Source of the DNA: Bacteroidales bacterium | GTDB lineage: Bacteria; Bacteroidota; Bacteroidia; Bacteroidales; UBA932 | DNA: 46,605 nt | Direction: 5' to 3' | NCBI GenBank assembly: GCA_028690215.1 | Contig: JAQVBQ010000012.1 | Location: forward strand, 1-46,605 | Shown: positions 17,096 to 24,198 of the stretch, one piece after another | How positions within the stretch are numbered: position 1 is the first letter of the stretch | Layout: each line of letters starts with the position of its first letter | Program-made: the position numbers and the translations under genes | The notes under the pieces: model-generated | Told to the model about the DNA's origin: nothing | Databases searched by the model: none | What the model saw: only the letters and a program-made list of their open reading frames with translations

Positions 17096-19612
17096 ATGAA
17101 GGGGAAAATTTGCGCGGCAATAATCATCGTGACAGCACTCCTCTCCTTAATCACCGGCTGTGTTAACAGGCTGCCGGAAATGGAGGTTGACGGAGTCGGT
17201 AAAAAATTGGCAGAGTCAAGAGCAGCAAACATTACAGATGTAAAATACTCGCTCTTGTTTGAAATACCTTCAGATATAAATGTGGCTCTTGGTGGGATGG
17301 TGTCACTCTCCTTTAAAATGAAGGAGAGAAGGTCGATAGTCCTTGATTTCGTGCAGTCTGACACCTCTCTGATTAGTGTCTCTGTTAATGGTGAAAAAGC
17401 CCGTTACACATTTAGAAACGAACATATAGTGATACCGGCATCATATTCATTGAGAGGGGAGAACCGCCTTACAATCCAGTTTCATGCAGGTGATCAATCA
17501 TTAAACAGGAGGGAAGACCTCCTATACACATTATTGGTACCCGACAGGGCTAGGACTCTTTTCCCCTGCTTCGACCAACCTGATATAAAAAGCCGTTACT
17601 CTCTCTCACTTGAAATACCAATGGAGTGGGAAGCTGTCGCTAACGGAAAAGTTATCCAAAACGACACTATTGAGCAGACACAAAGAAGGTTCATACTCTT
17701 CTCCGAGACAGAGCCGATTCCCACATATCTCTTCTCTTTCGTTGCCGGAAAGATGAATAAAGTTACAGAAGAGAAGAGTGGAAGAGAGATCACCATTTAT
17801 CACAGAGAGTCTGATCCGGGAAAAATATCTCAATGTGACGAGATATTCTCTCAGATATTCTCCTCGCTTCAATGGATGGAGGATTATACAGGTGTCAAGT
17901 ATCCATTTACTAAATATGATATTGTAATCATCCCAGGTTTCCAATATGGCGGGATGGAACATATGGGATCCACTCTCTACTCGGACAGGACTATGTTTCT
18001 GAGCGAAAACCCAACAGATACTGACCGGCTCTCGCGTGCGGAGCTGATTGCTCACGAGACCGCACATATGTGGTTTGGAGATTATGTTACCATGAAATGG
18101 TTTGATGAGGTGTGGACCAAAGAGGTTTTTGCCAACTGGTTTGCTAAAAGGATGGTCGAACCCCTCTTCCCGGAGGTGAATCATCGTCTGAATTTCCTCA
18201 ACTCATACTTCCCTGCCGCATACTCTGAAGACAGAACCGCAGGAGCAACACCCGTCAGGCAGGATCTGGACAACCTGAACAATGCCGGATTGGTTTATGG
18301 TAATATAATATACAACAAGGCACCAATTGTCATGGATAAGCTTGTGGTTCTGATAGGGGAGGAGAACTTTCAAAAAGGTATACGGATATACTTGAAAAAA
18401 TTTGGATACAGCAATGCAACCTGGGATGATCTGATAGGAATTTTGGATCAATATACGGAGACGGATTTGAAGAGCTGGAGTTACTCCTGGATCAACGAAC
18501 CGGGTATGGCTGAGATACGCGCTTCAATTTCGGGAGATACAGTGGTTACTGAGGATATTTCCTATACGGGGGAAAAGATGAAATGGGATCAGCCGCTGGT
18601 TTGCAGGGTGGAAAACGGGATTCCGATACCTAATACAGATGGAAGAGGTTATGGATACTTTTTCCTGGATAAAATGAGTTCTGATTATCTTCTTAAATCT
18701 TTCTCAGGATACAAGCCTGCAGGAAAGGGACCTGACTCTTTGGCAATATATGACGATATTACAAGATGTTCATTGTTGATAACACTATACGAGAACTTTA
18801 AGCGAGGAAACCTGGAGCCCCAATCTTTCTGTAACACTCTTACAGACTATCTCCCAAATGAGGGAAACTCGCTGATACTCTCCAGGGCCCTGTCATATCT
18901 TACAGATGTATATTGCTCAAATATTCATAATAATAAATCTATAAACAGCCAAGTCCAGGAGAAAATAGAGAGCACTCTCACTCAAATGGCTGAGAGGTCT
19001 TCAAAAATTCAGGACCGGTCACTTGCATTCAGAACCTTGACAAACATAACCTCTTCTTCAAAGGGGTTATATAGACTATATAATATATGGAAAGATCCCG
19101 GGAAGTTCACCCCACTGGAACTTGGGGAGAGAGAGCTTACCAACCTCTCATACCAGCTTGCATTGCACTTTCCTGACCGATATAATGAAATAAAAAGGAT
19201 ACAGCTTGAACGGATAACAAACCCGGACAGAGTCGCAGAATTCAGGTATATTTTCCCTTCTGTTTCAGGTTCCAGCGAGGTGAGGGATTCTGTCTTCAAC
19301 TCTTTAAAAGATGAGAAAAACCGTTCAGTTGAGCCATGGACAATTGCTTCTCTCGGCTATCTGAACCATTACACAAGGGATGAATCATCTGTCAATTACA
19401 TCAGACCTGCTTTGGATATGCTGGAAGAGGTGCAGAGGACAGGAGACATATTTTTCCCTGTTAATTGGCTGAAGGCCCTATTGTCGGGACATCACTCAAC
19501 TGAAGCTGCGTCTGCGACAGATGCATTTCTTGAGCAATACAGAGACTATCCTCCAATGCTCCGGAATAAAATTCTCCAGCAATCTGACCATCTATCCGTA
19601 ATCAGGCGATGA
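17096..19612 (+). CDS. M1-family aminopeptidase, lipoprotein
   Basis: 838 residues. The N terminus is a lipoprotein signal ending LITGC. The zinc site is HETAH (H320-H324) with the third ligand E343 exactly 18 residues later, and the exopeptidase motif is YGGMEHMGS about 30 residues upstream. These define an M1 (gluzincin) aminopeptidase that removes N-terminal residues from peptides; here it would work on peptides in the envelope. The C-terminal helical half has the Tyr-containing and armadillo-like character of the family. Stop overlaps the next ATG by 4 bp. Confidence 0.93.
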   Translation: MKGKICAAIIIVTALLSLITGCVNRLPEMEVDGVGKKLAESRAANITDVKYSLLFEIPSDINVALGGMVSLSFKMKERRSIVLDFVQSDTSLISVSVNGEKARYTFRNEHIVIPASYSLRGENRLTIQFHAGDQSLNRREDLLYTLLVPDRARTLFPCFDQPDIKSRYSLSLEIPMEWEAVANGKVIQNDTIEQTQRRFILFSETEPIPTYLFSFVAGKMNKVTEEKSGREITIYHRESDPGKISQCDEIFSQIFSSLQWMEDYTGVKYPFTKYDIVIIPGFQYGGMEHMGSTLYSDRTMFLSENPTDTDRLSRAELIAHETAHMWFGDYVTMKWFDEVWTKEVFANWFAKRMVEPLFPEVNHRLNFLNSYFPAAYSEDRTAGATPVRQDLDNLNNAGLVYGNIIYNKAPIVMDKLVVLIGEENFQKGIRIYLKKFGYSNATWDDLIGILDQYTETDLKSWSYSWINEPGMAEIRASISGDTVVTEDISYTGEKMKWDQPLVCRVENGIPIPNTDGRGYGYFFLDKMSSDYLLKSFSGYKPAGKGPDSLAIYDDITRCSLLITLYENFKRGNLEPQSFCNTLTDYLPNEGNSLILSRALSYLTDVYCSNIHNNKSINSQVQEKIESTLTQMAERSSKIQDRSLAFRTLTNITSSSKGLYRLYNIWKDPGKFTPLELGERELTNLSYQLALHFPDRYNEIKRIQLERITNPDRVAEFRYIFPSVSGSSEVRDSVFNSLKDEKNRSVEPWTIASLGYLNHYTRDESSVNYIRPALDMLEEVQRTGDIFFPVNWLKALLSGHHSTEAASATDAFLEQYRDYPPMLRNKILQQSDHLSVIRR

Positions 19613-20511
19613 ACAAGCAGAGTAGGGCACTTTATATGGGAGGTGTGGTTGTCATCTTTTGGGCAACTGTGGCAACTGCATTCAAGATTGCACTGGCAGA
19701 GATGGGTGTCGTACAGCTTTTGCTGATTTCATCAATAACAGCACTTCTCGTTTGCACTTTTGAGCTCTTCAGAACAGGAAAAGTGAGCGTGGCAATTCAC
19801 ACAGCAACAGAAAACGGAGCGAAGAGAGTTCCTTTGCTGATGCTTCAGGCACTGCTTACCCCTTTCCTCTATTATCTGGTGCTCTTCAAGGCATACTCTC
19901 TGCTTCCCGCGCAGATAGCCCAGCCTCTTAACTACTCCTGGCAGGTTGTTCTGATATTAATGATGTCGTTTCTTTATAAAAAACGTTTGACATTAAGTCA
20001 GTTGGTAGGTGTCCTGATCTGTTTTGCAGGGGTCGTCTCACTCTCACTCAATGGAGAAGCAGACTTGTCGGGAAACCTTTCTATTGTAGGAATCTCTCTG
20101 GCATTGGGCAGTTCTCTGATATGGGCCTCATACTGGATTTCAAAGTTGAAGAATGAAATTGATCCAGTAGTGGAGCTGTTCTATAATTTTCTTTTCGGAA
20201 CGATTTACCTTGTTATTCTATCGCTTTTCTGCCAGATGGACTTGCCTTCAACAAGAGGTCTGCTGGCCGGAATATATGTAGGAATTTTCGAAATGGGGCT
20301 TACGTTTATCCTTTGGACAAAAGCTCTGAGACTTGCAGAGAATAAAATTGTCCTTACCCAGATCACCTACCTCTCACCACTACTATCACTAATTTTTATT
20401 CATTACATATTAGGAGAGGCAATTACCCCGCTGACAATTGCAGGTTTAGCCCTGGTAATGGGTGGAATATACATCAGCAACAGAAAGGCAATTTCGGACA
20501 AAAACACATAA
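19609..20511 (+). CDS. EamA/DMT-family transporter
   Basis: 300 residues with about ten hydrophobic segments in two EamA repeats (about 8-140 and 152-290). Members export or import amino acids, sugars or other small metabolites; the substrate cannot be predicted. It begins at an ATGA overlap with the aminopeptidase stop, so the two may work together (peptide breakdown with amino acid movement), which is inference. Confidence 0.88.
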   Translation: MNKQSRALYMGGVVVIFWATVATAFKIALAEMGVVQLLLISSITALLVCTFELFRTGKVSVAIHTATENGAKRVPLLMLQALLTPFLYYLVLFKAYSLLPAQIAQPLNYSWQVVLILMMSFLYKKRLTLSQLVGVLICFAGVVSLSLNGEADLSGNLSIVGISLALGSSLIWASYWISKLKNEIDPVVELFYNFLFGTIYLVILSLFCQMDLPSTRGLLAGIYVGIFEMGLTFILWTKALRLAENKIVLTQITYLSPLLSLIFIHYILGEAITPLTIAGLALVMGGIYISNRKAISDKNT

Positions 20512-20530
20512 TCCTTTATACTGTATGAAT

Positions 20531-20561
20531 TTTGGAGGGAAAGGATTTTTTAATATCTTTG
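20531..20561 (+). promoter_or_regulatory. Promoter of tRNA-Cys
   Basis: TTTG at 20531-20534, 19-nt spacer, TATCTTTG at 20554-20561. This matches both halves of the Bacteroidota housekeeping consensus. The transcript would begin about six bases before the mature 5' end of the tRNA. Confidence 0.75.
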
Positions 20562-20573
20562 CACTCCCAACAG

Positions 20574-20644
20574 GGTACCCTGGCCGAGTGGTTAGGCAAC
20601 GGTCTGCAAAACCGTGTACAGCAGTTCGATTCTGCTGGGTACCT
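20574..20644 (+). tRNA. tRNA-Cys (anticodon GCA)
   Basis: A complete cloverleaf of 71 nt: acceptor GGTACCC (20574-20580) pairs with GGGTACC (20637-20643) with U as discriminator base. D-arm GCC/GGC; anticodon stem ACGGT/ACCGT with loop CTGCAAA and anticodon GCA at 20606-20608; T-arm AGCAG/CTGCT with loop TTCGATT. The GCA anticodon reads UGC and UGU. CCA is not encoded. The promoter lies immediately upstream and a strong terminator 3 nt downstream. Confidence 0.97.
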
Positions 20645-20647
20645 CAA

Positions 20648-20683
20648 AAAAAGCCGGTCTGTATATTTTCAGACCGGCTTTTT
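20648..20683 (+). terminator. Rho-independent terminator after tRNA-Cys
   Basis: A 14-bp stem (20648-20661 with 20670-20683) with the GC core GCCGGTCTG, an 8-nt loop, and a T-run ending the right arm. It is a textbook intrinsic terminator and separates tRNA-Cys from the secreted protein gene. Confidence 0.92.
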
Positions 20684-20713
20684 GCCTTTATAGGTTTCTT
20701 TTTTATATCTTTA
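20681..20713 (+). promoter_or_regulatory. Possible promoter for the secreted protein gene
   Basis: TTTG at 20681-20684, 21-nt spacer, TATCTTTA at 20706-20713, which matches TAnnTTTG except the last base. The -33 element would be built from the T-run of the terminator. The start codon is 26 bp further on. Confidence 0.45.
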
Positions 20714-20739
20714 GGGGTCAAATAAATCTGAAATCAACC

Positions 20740-22380
20740 ATGAAAAATTTTTTGATATTTTTTCTGTTTATTTTCTCATTTTTCCCAATCATAGCAAAGG
20801 AAAAGTGCACCAGAACGGTGCATTGTTACGATATCCAGATACAGTTTCCAGACCCAGATAAAAGGTTTTATTACGCCAGCAAGGGGTATATTGAGCAGTT
20901 ACAACGGAATTCTGTGGCTGAAAATGATTTTTTCAAAGTTGGCATACAACCGATGAGAATTCTGGCAGAACCATGGGAGCATCCTGTATATTTTGGCGCT
21001 GACAGCCCTAATGAATATGTGGTTTGGGGCAAAATGACATCCATTGGGGACAACCGGTTCAGGATAGAGTTGTTTTTGGTAGCTCCCAAGACAAGACTGA
21101 CAATCGCAAAAGGCTCTACTGTATTTGAAGGAGCCGAGGAGGCGCAGTTTGGAGGATCTGTGGCTGCTCTTAATCTTGGATCAACCGAAGGTGGATCAAA
21201 GCCTCTGATTGATGTTATAACAGATTTTGAAAAGAGAGAAAGAACAAAGGATCCCGATAAACATAAACCAATATGTCCGGATATGTCAATTAAGGATATG
21301 AAGGATCCTGTTATTCTAAAACCCGGAGAGGTGAGGAAATTCATTATAGAGGTAAAGGATGCCGATGGAGAGTCAATAAGGGGCCTTGACATAGAGCTCT
21401 CAGGGTATAAAGGCAAAGTGCACCAGACCACAATCAAGACAGATTACAAAGGACTTGGTTATATTGTTCATACCGCGCCAGAAGAGGAACAGGAGTATGA
21501 GATCCGGGGAATTTCAAATTATGAGACGCCCGGGGAAAAACATCAACAAATACAATTATACCCATCTCAGCGGATAGTGGTTAAGAAGCCTGTGAAAGAG
21601 CTGTCCGGATTGCTGCGGGTAAGTTACAGCAATACAAGTATAACATGCGGAACAAGAGAGGATCCAGAACAAAAACAAATTGAAAGGAGTATGCTCTCAA
21701 CTACTGTATACCTAAAGATTATTCCGGAAAGGATTGAATACCTGCAACAAAAAATTGAGAACTTTAACCGGGCAATAACTGAATTCAGCAGTTTTGGCAT
21801 AGCTTCCGGAAACAACGTTAGTATTAAGAGTGGTGAGCCGGGTCAAATACATGAGTCATCAGAATTTTTTATGTATAACAAGCATGAAGAAAAATTACGC
21901 CTTGACGAGAAGGCGATTTCAGAGGTCAGCTCTAACGGTTGCGACCTGACAGTTGAGATTGGTGTGCTGTCAAATCAGGGGGTAGATGGTTTGCCTATCC
22001 CGGCACTTGCCAGAAGCTACTGCCTTGTTGTTAAACCGGGAAGTAATGTCAGGGCTCTTTTCAACTCGTCAAAATACCCCGCAACAGGTAAGAGACAAAG
22101 ACAACAACGTAACGAGTATGGTGAGATGGAGTCAGTTGATTCCGACATCTCACCCAAGGAGAATGTCAGTGTAAGCTTTAACCATTCCAGAAGTATCTCC
22201 TCTGCCGATCAATATGTGGCACCAATGAGAATACAAGATATAGAGGCTCTGGAACGGTATCTTTTAAATCCGGTGGGGACATATACTCTGAGTGTAAGTG
22301 GAAGCGCCATGAACAATTCAGGATCTCCGCTGAATGATGAAAAAATCAATGTAACACTGACCCTTTCTCCTTTAAAGTAA
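20740..22380 (+). CDS. Secreted protein of unknown function
   Basis: 546 residues from the ATG at 20740; the frame stays open upstream through the terminator and tRNA but MKNFLIFFLFIFSFFPIIA is a clear signal peptide, so that ATG is the start. The mature protein is rich in Lys, Glu and Ser. A stretch at about 190-290 (VILKPGEVRKFIIEVKDADG and following) looks like an Ig-like or CNA-B-like beta-sandwich. Two parts, about 300-430 and 430-540, contain KxR/Asn-rich beta-strand patterns and an exposed RQRQQR cluster near 470. I do not recognise a family. It has its own promoter and no obvious partner. Confidence 0.8.
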   Translation: MKNFLIFFLFIFSFFPIIAKEKCTRTVHCYDIQIQFPDPDKRFYYASKGYIEQLQRNSVAENDFFKVGIQPMRILAEPWEHPVYFGADSPNEYVVWGKMTSIGDNRFRIELFLVAPKTRLTIAKGSTVFEGAEEAQFGGSVAALNLGSTEGGSKPLIDVITDFEKRERTKDPDKHKPICPDMSIKDMKDPVILKPGEVRKFIIEVKDADGESIRGLDIELSGYKGKVHQTTIKTDYKGLGYIVHTAPEEEQEYEIRGISNYETPGEKHQQIQLYPSQRIVVKKPVKELSGLLRVSYSNTSITCGTREDPEQKQIERSMLSTTVYLKIIPERIEYLQQKIENFNRAITEFSSFGIASGNNVSIKSGEPGQIHESSEFFMYNKHEEKLRLDEKAISEVSSNGCDLTVEIGVLSNQGVDGLPIPALARSYCLVVKPGSNVRALFNSSKYPATGKRQRQQRNEYGEMESVDSDISPKENVSVSFNHSRSISSADQYVAPMRIQDIEALERYLLNPVGTYTLSVSGSAMNNSGSPLNDEKINVTLTLSPLK

Positions 22381-22532
22381 ATTAATTCTATTCCGCCATC
22401 AGCTAAGACGCTATGTTTTGGCTTAAATACCTTATGTATCCTGTAGGGATTTCATTGCTCTTTTTTTTTCAGAAATGATCCGGACTTTTTTAGAAAATGG
22501 CATGGCTTAATTTTTTAAGCGAGTCTGAAATA

Positions 22533-22553
22533 TATTTTACACTTCGTAAAATA
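22533..22553. repeat. Inverted repeat TATTTTAC/GTAAAATA
   Basis: Eight perfect base pairs around a 5-nt loop (ACTTC). Further TTTTAC words follow at irregular distances up to 22620. It could be an operator or a weak hairpin; function is unknown. Confidence 0.5.
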
Positions 22554-22753
22554 AACTTTACACAATCCAATCTTTAAAATTTTACGGAAAAATATTTTAC
22601 AACATTTTTCACATTTACAATGCGCAAGCAATCAGTGCAATAAAAGGTTTGGGAAAGTTGTAACTGCACTTTTACGATGAGGTTTTTAGGGCCGATGGCA
22701 CACTTTCTGTTTTAATAAAGGGCGTGGCACGGAGACAAAGTGACACTGAAAGT

Positions 22754-22796
22754 GAAAAGTTAAAAAGTGAAAAGTTAAAAGTTAAAAGTTAAAAAG
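22754..22796 (+). repeat. Tandem heptamer-type repeats (AAAAGTT)
   Basis: The units AAAAGTT at 22755-22761, a variant AAAAAGTG at 22762-22769, then three exact AAAAGTT copies at 22770-22790 followed by AAAAAG. The tract lies about 90-130 bp upstream of the DUF4402 start in a purine-rich run. Seven-base units can change number by slipped-strand pairing. Confidence 0.8.
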
Positions 22797-22884
22797 AGAG
22801 AAGAGAAGATTGAGAGGGGAGAGAAAACTGAAAACGGAAATAGAAAAATAAAGAATAACAATAAAAAATTAAAAAGTAAAAATC

Positions 22885-23391
22885 ATGAAGACAAGAATCA
22901 TCACACTCGCAGTAGCAATCCTAGGATTCACCTCAGCAACCTTTGCACAGTCAACCGCGACCAACGCAACAGCAACAGCCAGCGCCACATTGCTGACCCC
23001 GCTTTCAATCACCAAGAATGTAGACCTGAACTTTGGTAACATAGCATCTAGCAACGAGGCAGGAACAGCAGTCCTCACAACAGCAAGCAGCATATCACGC
23101 ACAGGTGGAGTTGCAATCCTTGACGGAGTGACCCCTACAGCAGCGAAGTTCACAGTAATCGGAGCCTCAAGCGAGACATACAGCATGGATGCACCATCAT
23201 CAATAAAGCTAAAGTCAGGTGCAACAGAGCTTAACCTCAATTTGGTATACGACAAGGAAGCTACAGGCAACGTTCTTACAGGCGGCTCAAGCACAATCCT
23301 TGTAGGCGGCACCCTTTCGATCCCTGCAAACACAGTGGCAGGTACATACAGCAACACCACAGATCTCAAGATCACTGTAAACTACGAATAA
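22885..23391 (+). CDS. DUF4402 secreted protein
   Basis: 168 residues with a signal peptide (cleavage after FAQ, residue 21). The mature part is a Thr/Ala/Ser-rich beta-sandwich: ATASATLLTPLSITKN opens it and the C terminus ends in VAGTYSNTTDLKITVNYE, the usual DUF4402 signature (a domain of bacterial surface and fimbria-like proteins). Its codons end in A or C far more than its neighbours' do, so the antisense frame is also open. High expression or foreign origin could explain this. It stands alone, followed by a terminator-like palindrome. Family call is good; role in adhesion is inference. Confidence 0.88.
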   Translation: MKTRIITLAVAILGFTSATFAQSTATNATATASATLLTPLSITKNVDLNFGNIASSNEAGTAVLTTASSISRTGGVAILDGVTPTAAKFTVIGASSETYSMDAPSSIKLKSGATELNLNLVYDKEATGNVLTGGSSTILVGGTLSIPANTVAGTYSNTTDLKITVNYE

Positions 23392-23440
23392 TCGCCAATC
23401 ACATACATACCTGAACAGGAGAGGGCTGCCAAAATTGAAG

Positions 23441-23482
23441 TGAACCCCGAAAGTTAGACAAAAACTTTCGGGTTTTATTTTG
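23441..23482 (+). other. IS3-family-like terminal sequence without transposase
   Basis: Starting at 23441, TGAACCCCGAAAGTTAGACA resembles the TG..ACCCC..AAAGTT..ACA ends of IS3/IS150-type elements. No transposase frame or second end is found in the window, so this would be a relic or a solo end. The assignment rests on my memory of the family consensus only. Confidence 0.35.
23446..23482 (+). terminator. Terminator-like hairpin after DUF4402 gene
   Basis: CCCGAAAGTT (23446-23455) pairs perfectly with AACTTTCGGG (23463-23472) around a 7-nt loop and is followed by TTTTATTTT. This has the shape of an intrinsic terminator, 54 bp after the DUF4402 stop. The same bases make up the putative IS-like end. 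Confidence 0.7.
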
Positions 23483-23513
23483 TAATAATCCTCAATATCG
23501 AGTTATATTACCC

Positions 23514-23690
23514 CCATGCCCGAGGCGCGTCTGTTTTTTAGCTTGTTTTCTGAAGTGTTTTACGGAAAAAGACCGAGGACCGTTCAACGACCGAAGGGAG
23601 GCGTTCCGCAGGTCCCGAAAAACACGAGGAAAAAAGCGTTAAGAAAAACAGCAGTGCCCCTGGCAGGGAGGGTAATATACATATTGAGGA
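23514..23690 (+). other. GC-rich structured-looking intergenic element
   Basis: A block with higher GC than its surroundings, containing GACCGA/ACCG reiterations (23569-23606), a CGTTcAACG mini-hairpin and a CCCTggcAGGG hairpin (23657-23668). A 69-codon frame (23516-23725) covers it but has no ribosome-binding signal, no hydrophobic core, and runs into a terminator hairpin. It could be a small RNA, a remnant of a mobile element or a decayed gene. I cannot decide. Confidence 0.4.
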
Positions 23691-23702
23691 TTTACAAAAT
23701 AA

Positions 23703-23732
23703 AAGAGGGCCAAAATTGCTTTTGACCCTCTT
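23703..23732. terminator. Bidirectional terminator hairpin
   Basis: AAGAGGG (23703-23709) pairs with CCCTCTT (23726-23732), one C/A mismatch, then CAAAA with TTTTG around a TTGC loop. On the minus strand the stem is followed by TTATTTTG, so it most likely ends the PUR-protein transcript, which stops 21 bp away. Confidence 0.75.
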
Positions 23733-23752
23733 CTTAAATCTATCTACAAAAA

Positions 23753-24109
23753 TTAAAGCTCCTCAAAATTTACATCAGAAAATGGAGTGACTTCGTCATT
23801 TCCCTCTTTTTCAATCTTTTCTGTCATAACAGGTGCTTTTTCTCTTATGTATTGAATTATTTCCTCAAGTCCTTGTGAAAACTTCTCAAAATCCTCTTTG
23901 TACAGGAAAATTTTGTGCTTATCATACACAAATCTGCCGTCTCTGTCGAGTCTTCTTTTGCTTTCGGTGATTGTCAGATAATAATCATTGTTCTTAGTCG
24001 CCTTTACATCAAAGAAGTATGTCCTCTTTCCTGCCCTTACCGGTTTTGAATAAACATCATCTCCGTTGCGCTCTTGTGTATCCGCGTTATCAAAATCTTC
24101 GAAGTACAT
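23753..24109 (-). CDS. PUR-domain nucleic-acid-binding protein (DUF3276)
   Basis: 118 residues. The core GKRTYFFDVKATKNNDYYLTITESKRR and the following KHKIFLYKEDFEKF match DUF3276, the bacterial PUR-alpha-like fold known from Borrelia and Bacteroidota, which binds single-stranded purine-rich DNA and RNA. The tail (about 95-118) is acidic and probably flexible. It diverges from nusB, with a 16-bp palindrome between the two -7 boxes, and ends at a bidirectional terminator. Whether it regulates its own or the nusB promoter is untested. Confidence 0.9.
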   Translation of the reverse strand: MYFEDFDNADTQERNGDDVYSKPVRAGKRTYFFDVKATKNNDYYLTITESKRRLDRDGRFVYDKHKIFLYKEDFEKFSQGLEEIIQYIREKAPVMTEKIEKEGNDEVTPFSDVNFEEL

Positions 24110-24134
24110 TTTTGTTAATTTTAAATTTCTCTTA

Positions 24135-24142
24135 CAAAGATA
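24135..24142 (-). promoter_or_regulatory. -7 box for the PUR-protein gene
   Basis: TATCTTTG on the minus strand, 25 bp upstream of the start codon. A TTG (24160-24162, minus) lies 17 nt upstream, slightly close for -33, inside the palindrome. Confidence 0.6.
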
Positions 24143-24149
24143 AAATTAT

Positions 24150-24165
24150 TTTTTGTGCACAAAAA
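24150..24165. promoter_or_regulatory. 16-bp perfect palindrome between divergent promoters
   Basis: TTTTTGTGCACAAAAA reads identically on both strands. It sits between the minus-strand -7 box (24135-24142) and the plus-strand -7 box (24168-24175), where the -33 regions of both would lie. It is a good candidate for a dimeric regulator's binding site. Confidence 0.6.
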
Positions 24166-24167
24166 CC

Positions 24168-24175
24168 TATCTTTG
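24168..24175 (+). promoter_or_regulatory. -7 box for the nusB operon
   Basis: TATCTTTG, 23 bp upstream of the nusB ATG. The nearest TTTG (24152-24155) is only 12 nt away, so the -33 element is poorly placed. Confidence 0.6.
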
Positions 24176-24198
24176 CAAAATATTTGAAATAATTAATT

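Larger units (their letters stand above)
22381..22884. other. 504-bp gene-free spacer, AT- and purine-rich
   Basis: No open frame of protein-like character, no tRNA and no exact TAnnTTTG promoter seen here. The left half holds repeated TTTTAC/GTAAAA words, an 8-bp hairpin at 22533-22553 and a GCTTAA/TTAAGC hairpin at 22505-22520. The right half (22741-22884) is strongly purine-rich on the plus strand and contains heptamer repeats. It is the 5' region of the DUF4402 gene. Confidence 0.7.

Noticed and set aside
17606-18184. 192-codon minus-strand frame within the M1 aminopeptidase
   Set aside because: It lies opposite the zinc-site region of a gene with clear motifs and shows no domain of its own.
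20614-20739. Upstream extension of the secreted protein gene through the tRNA-Cys end and terminator
   Set aside because: The frame is open by chance; the ATG at 20740 begins a proper signal peptide, and the region upstream is occupied by the tRNA and its terminator.
22754-22796. CRISPR-like repeat array
   Set aside because: Units are only seven bases, directly adjacent, with no spacers and no cas genes.
22869-23375. A 168-codon open frame antisense to the DUF4402 gene
   Set aside because: Its predicted protein has a biased, low-complexity make-up without known motifs, and its openness follows from the codon bias of the DUF4402 gene on the other strand.
23516-23725. 69-codon open frame in the GC-rich element
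   Set aside because: No ribosome-binding signal, no hydrophobic core, and its end runs into a terminator hairpin. Kept only as a non-coding element.
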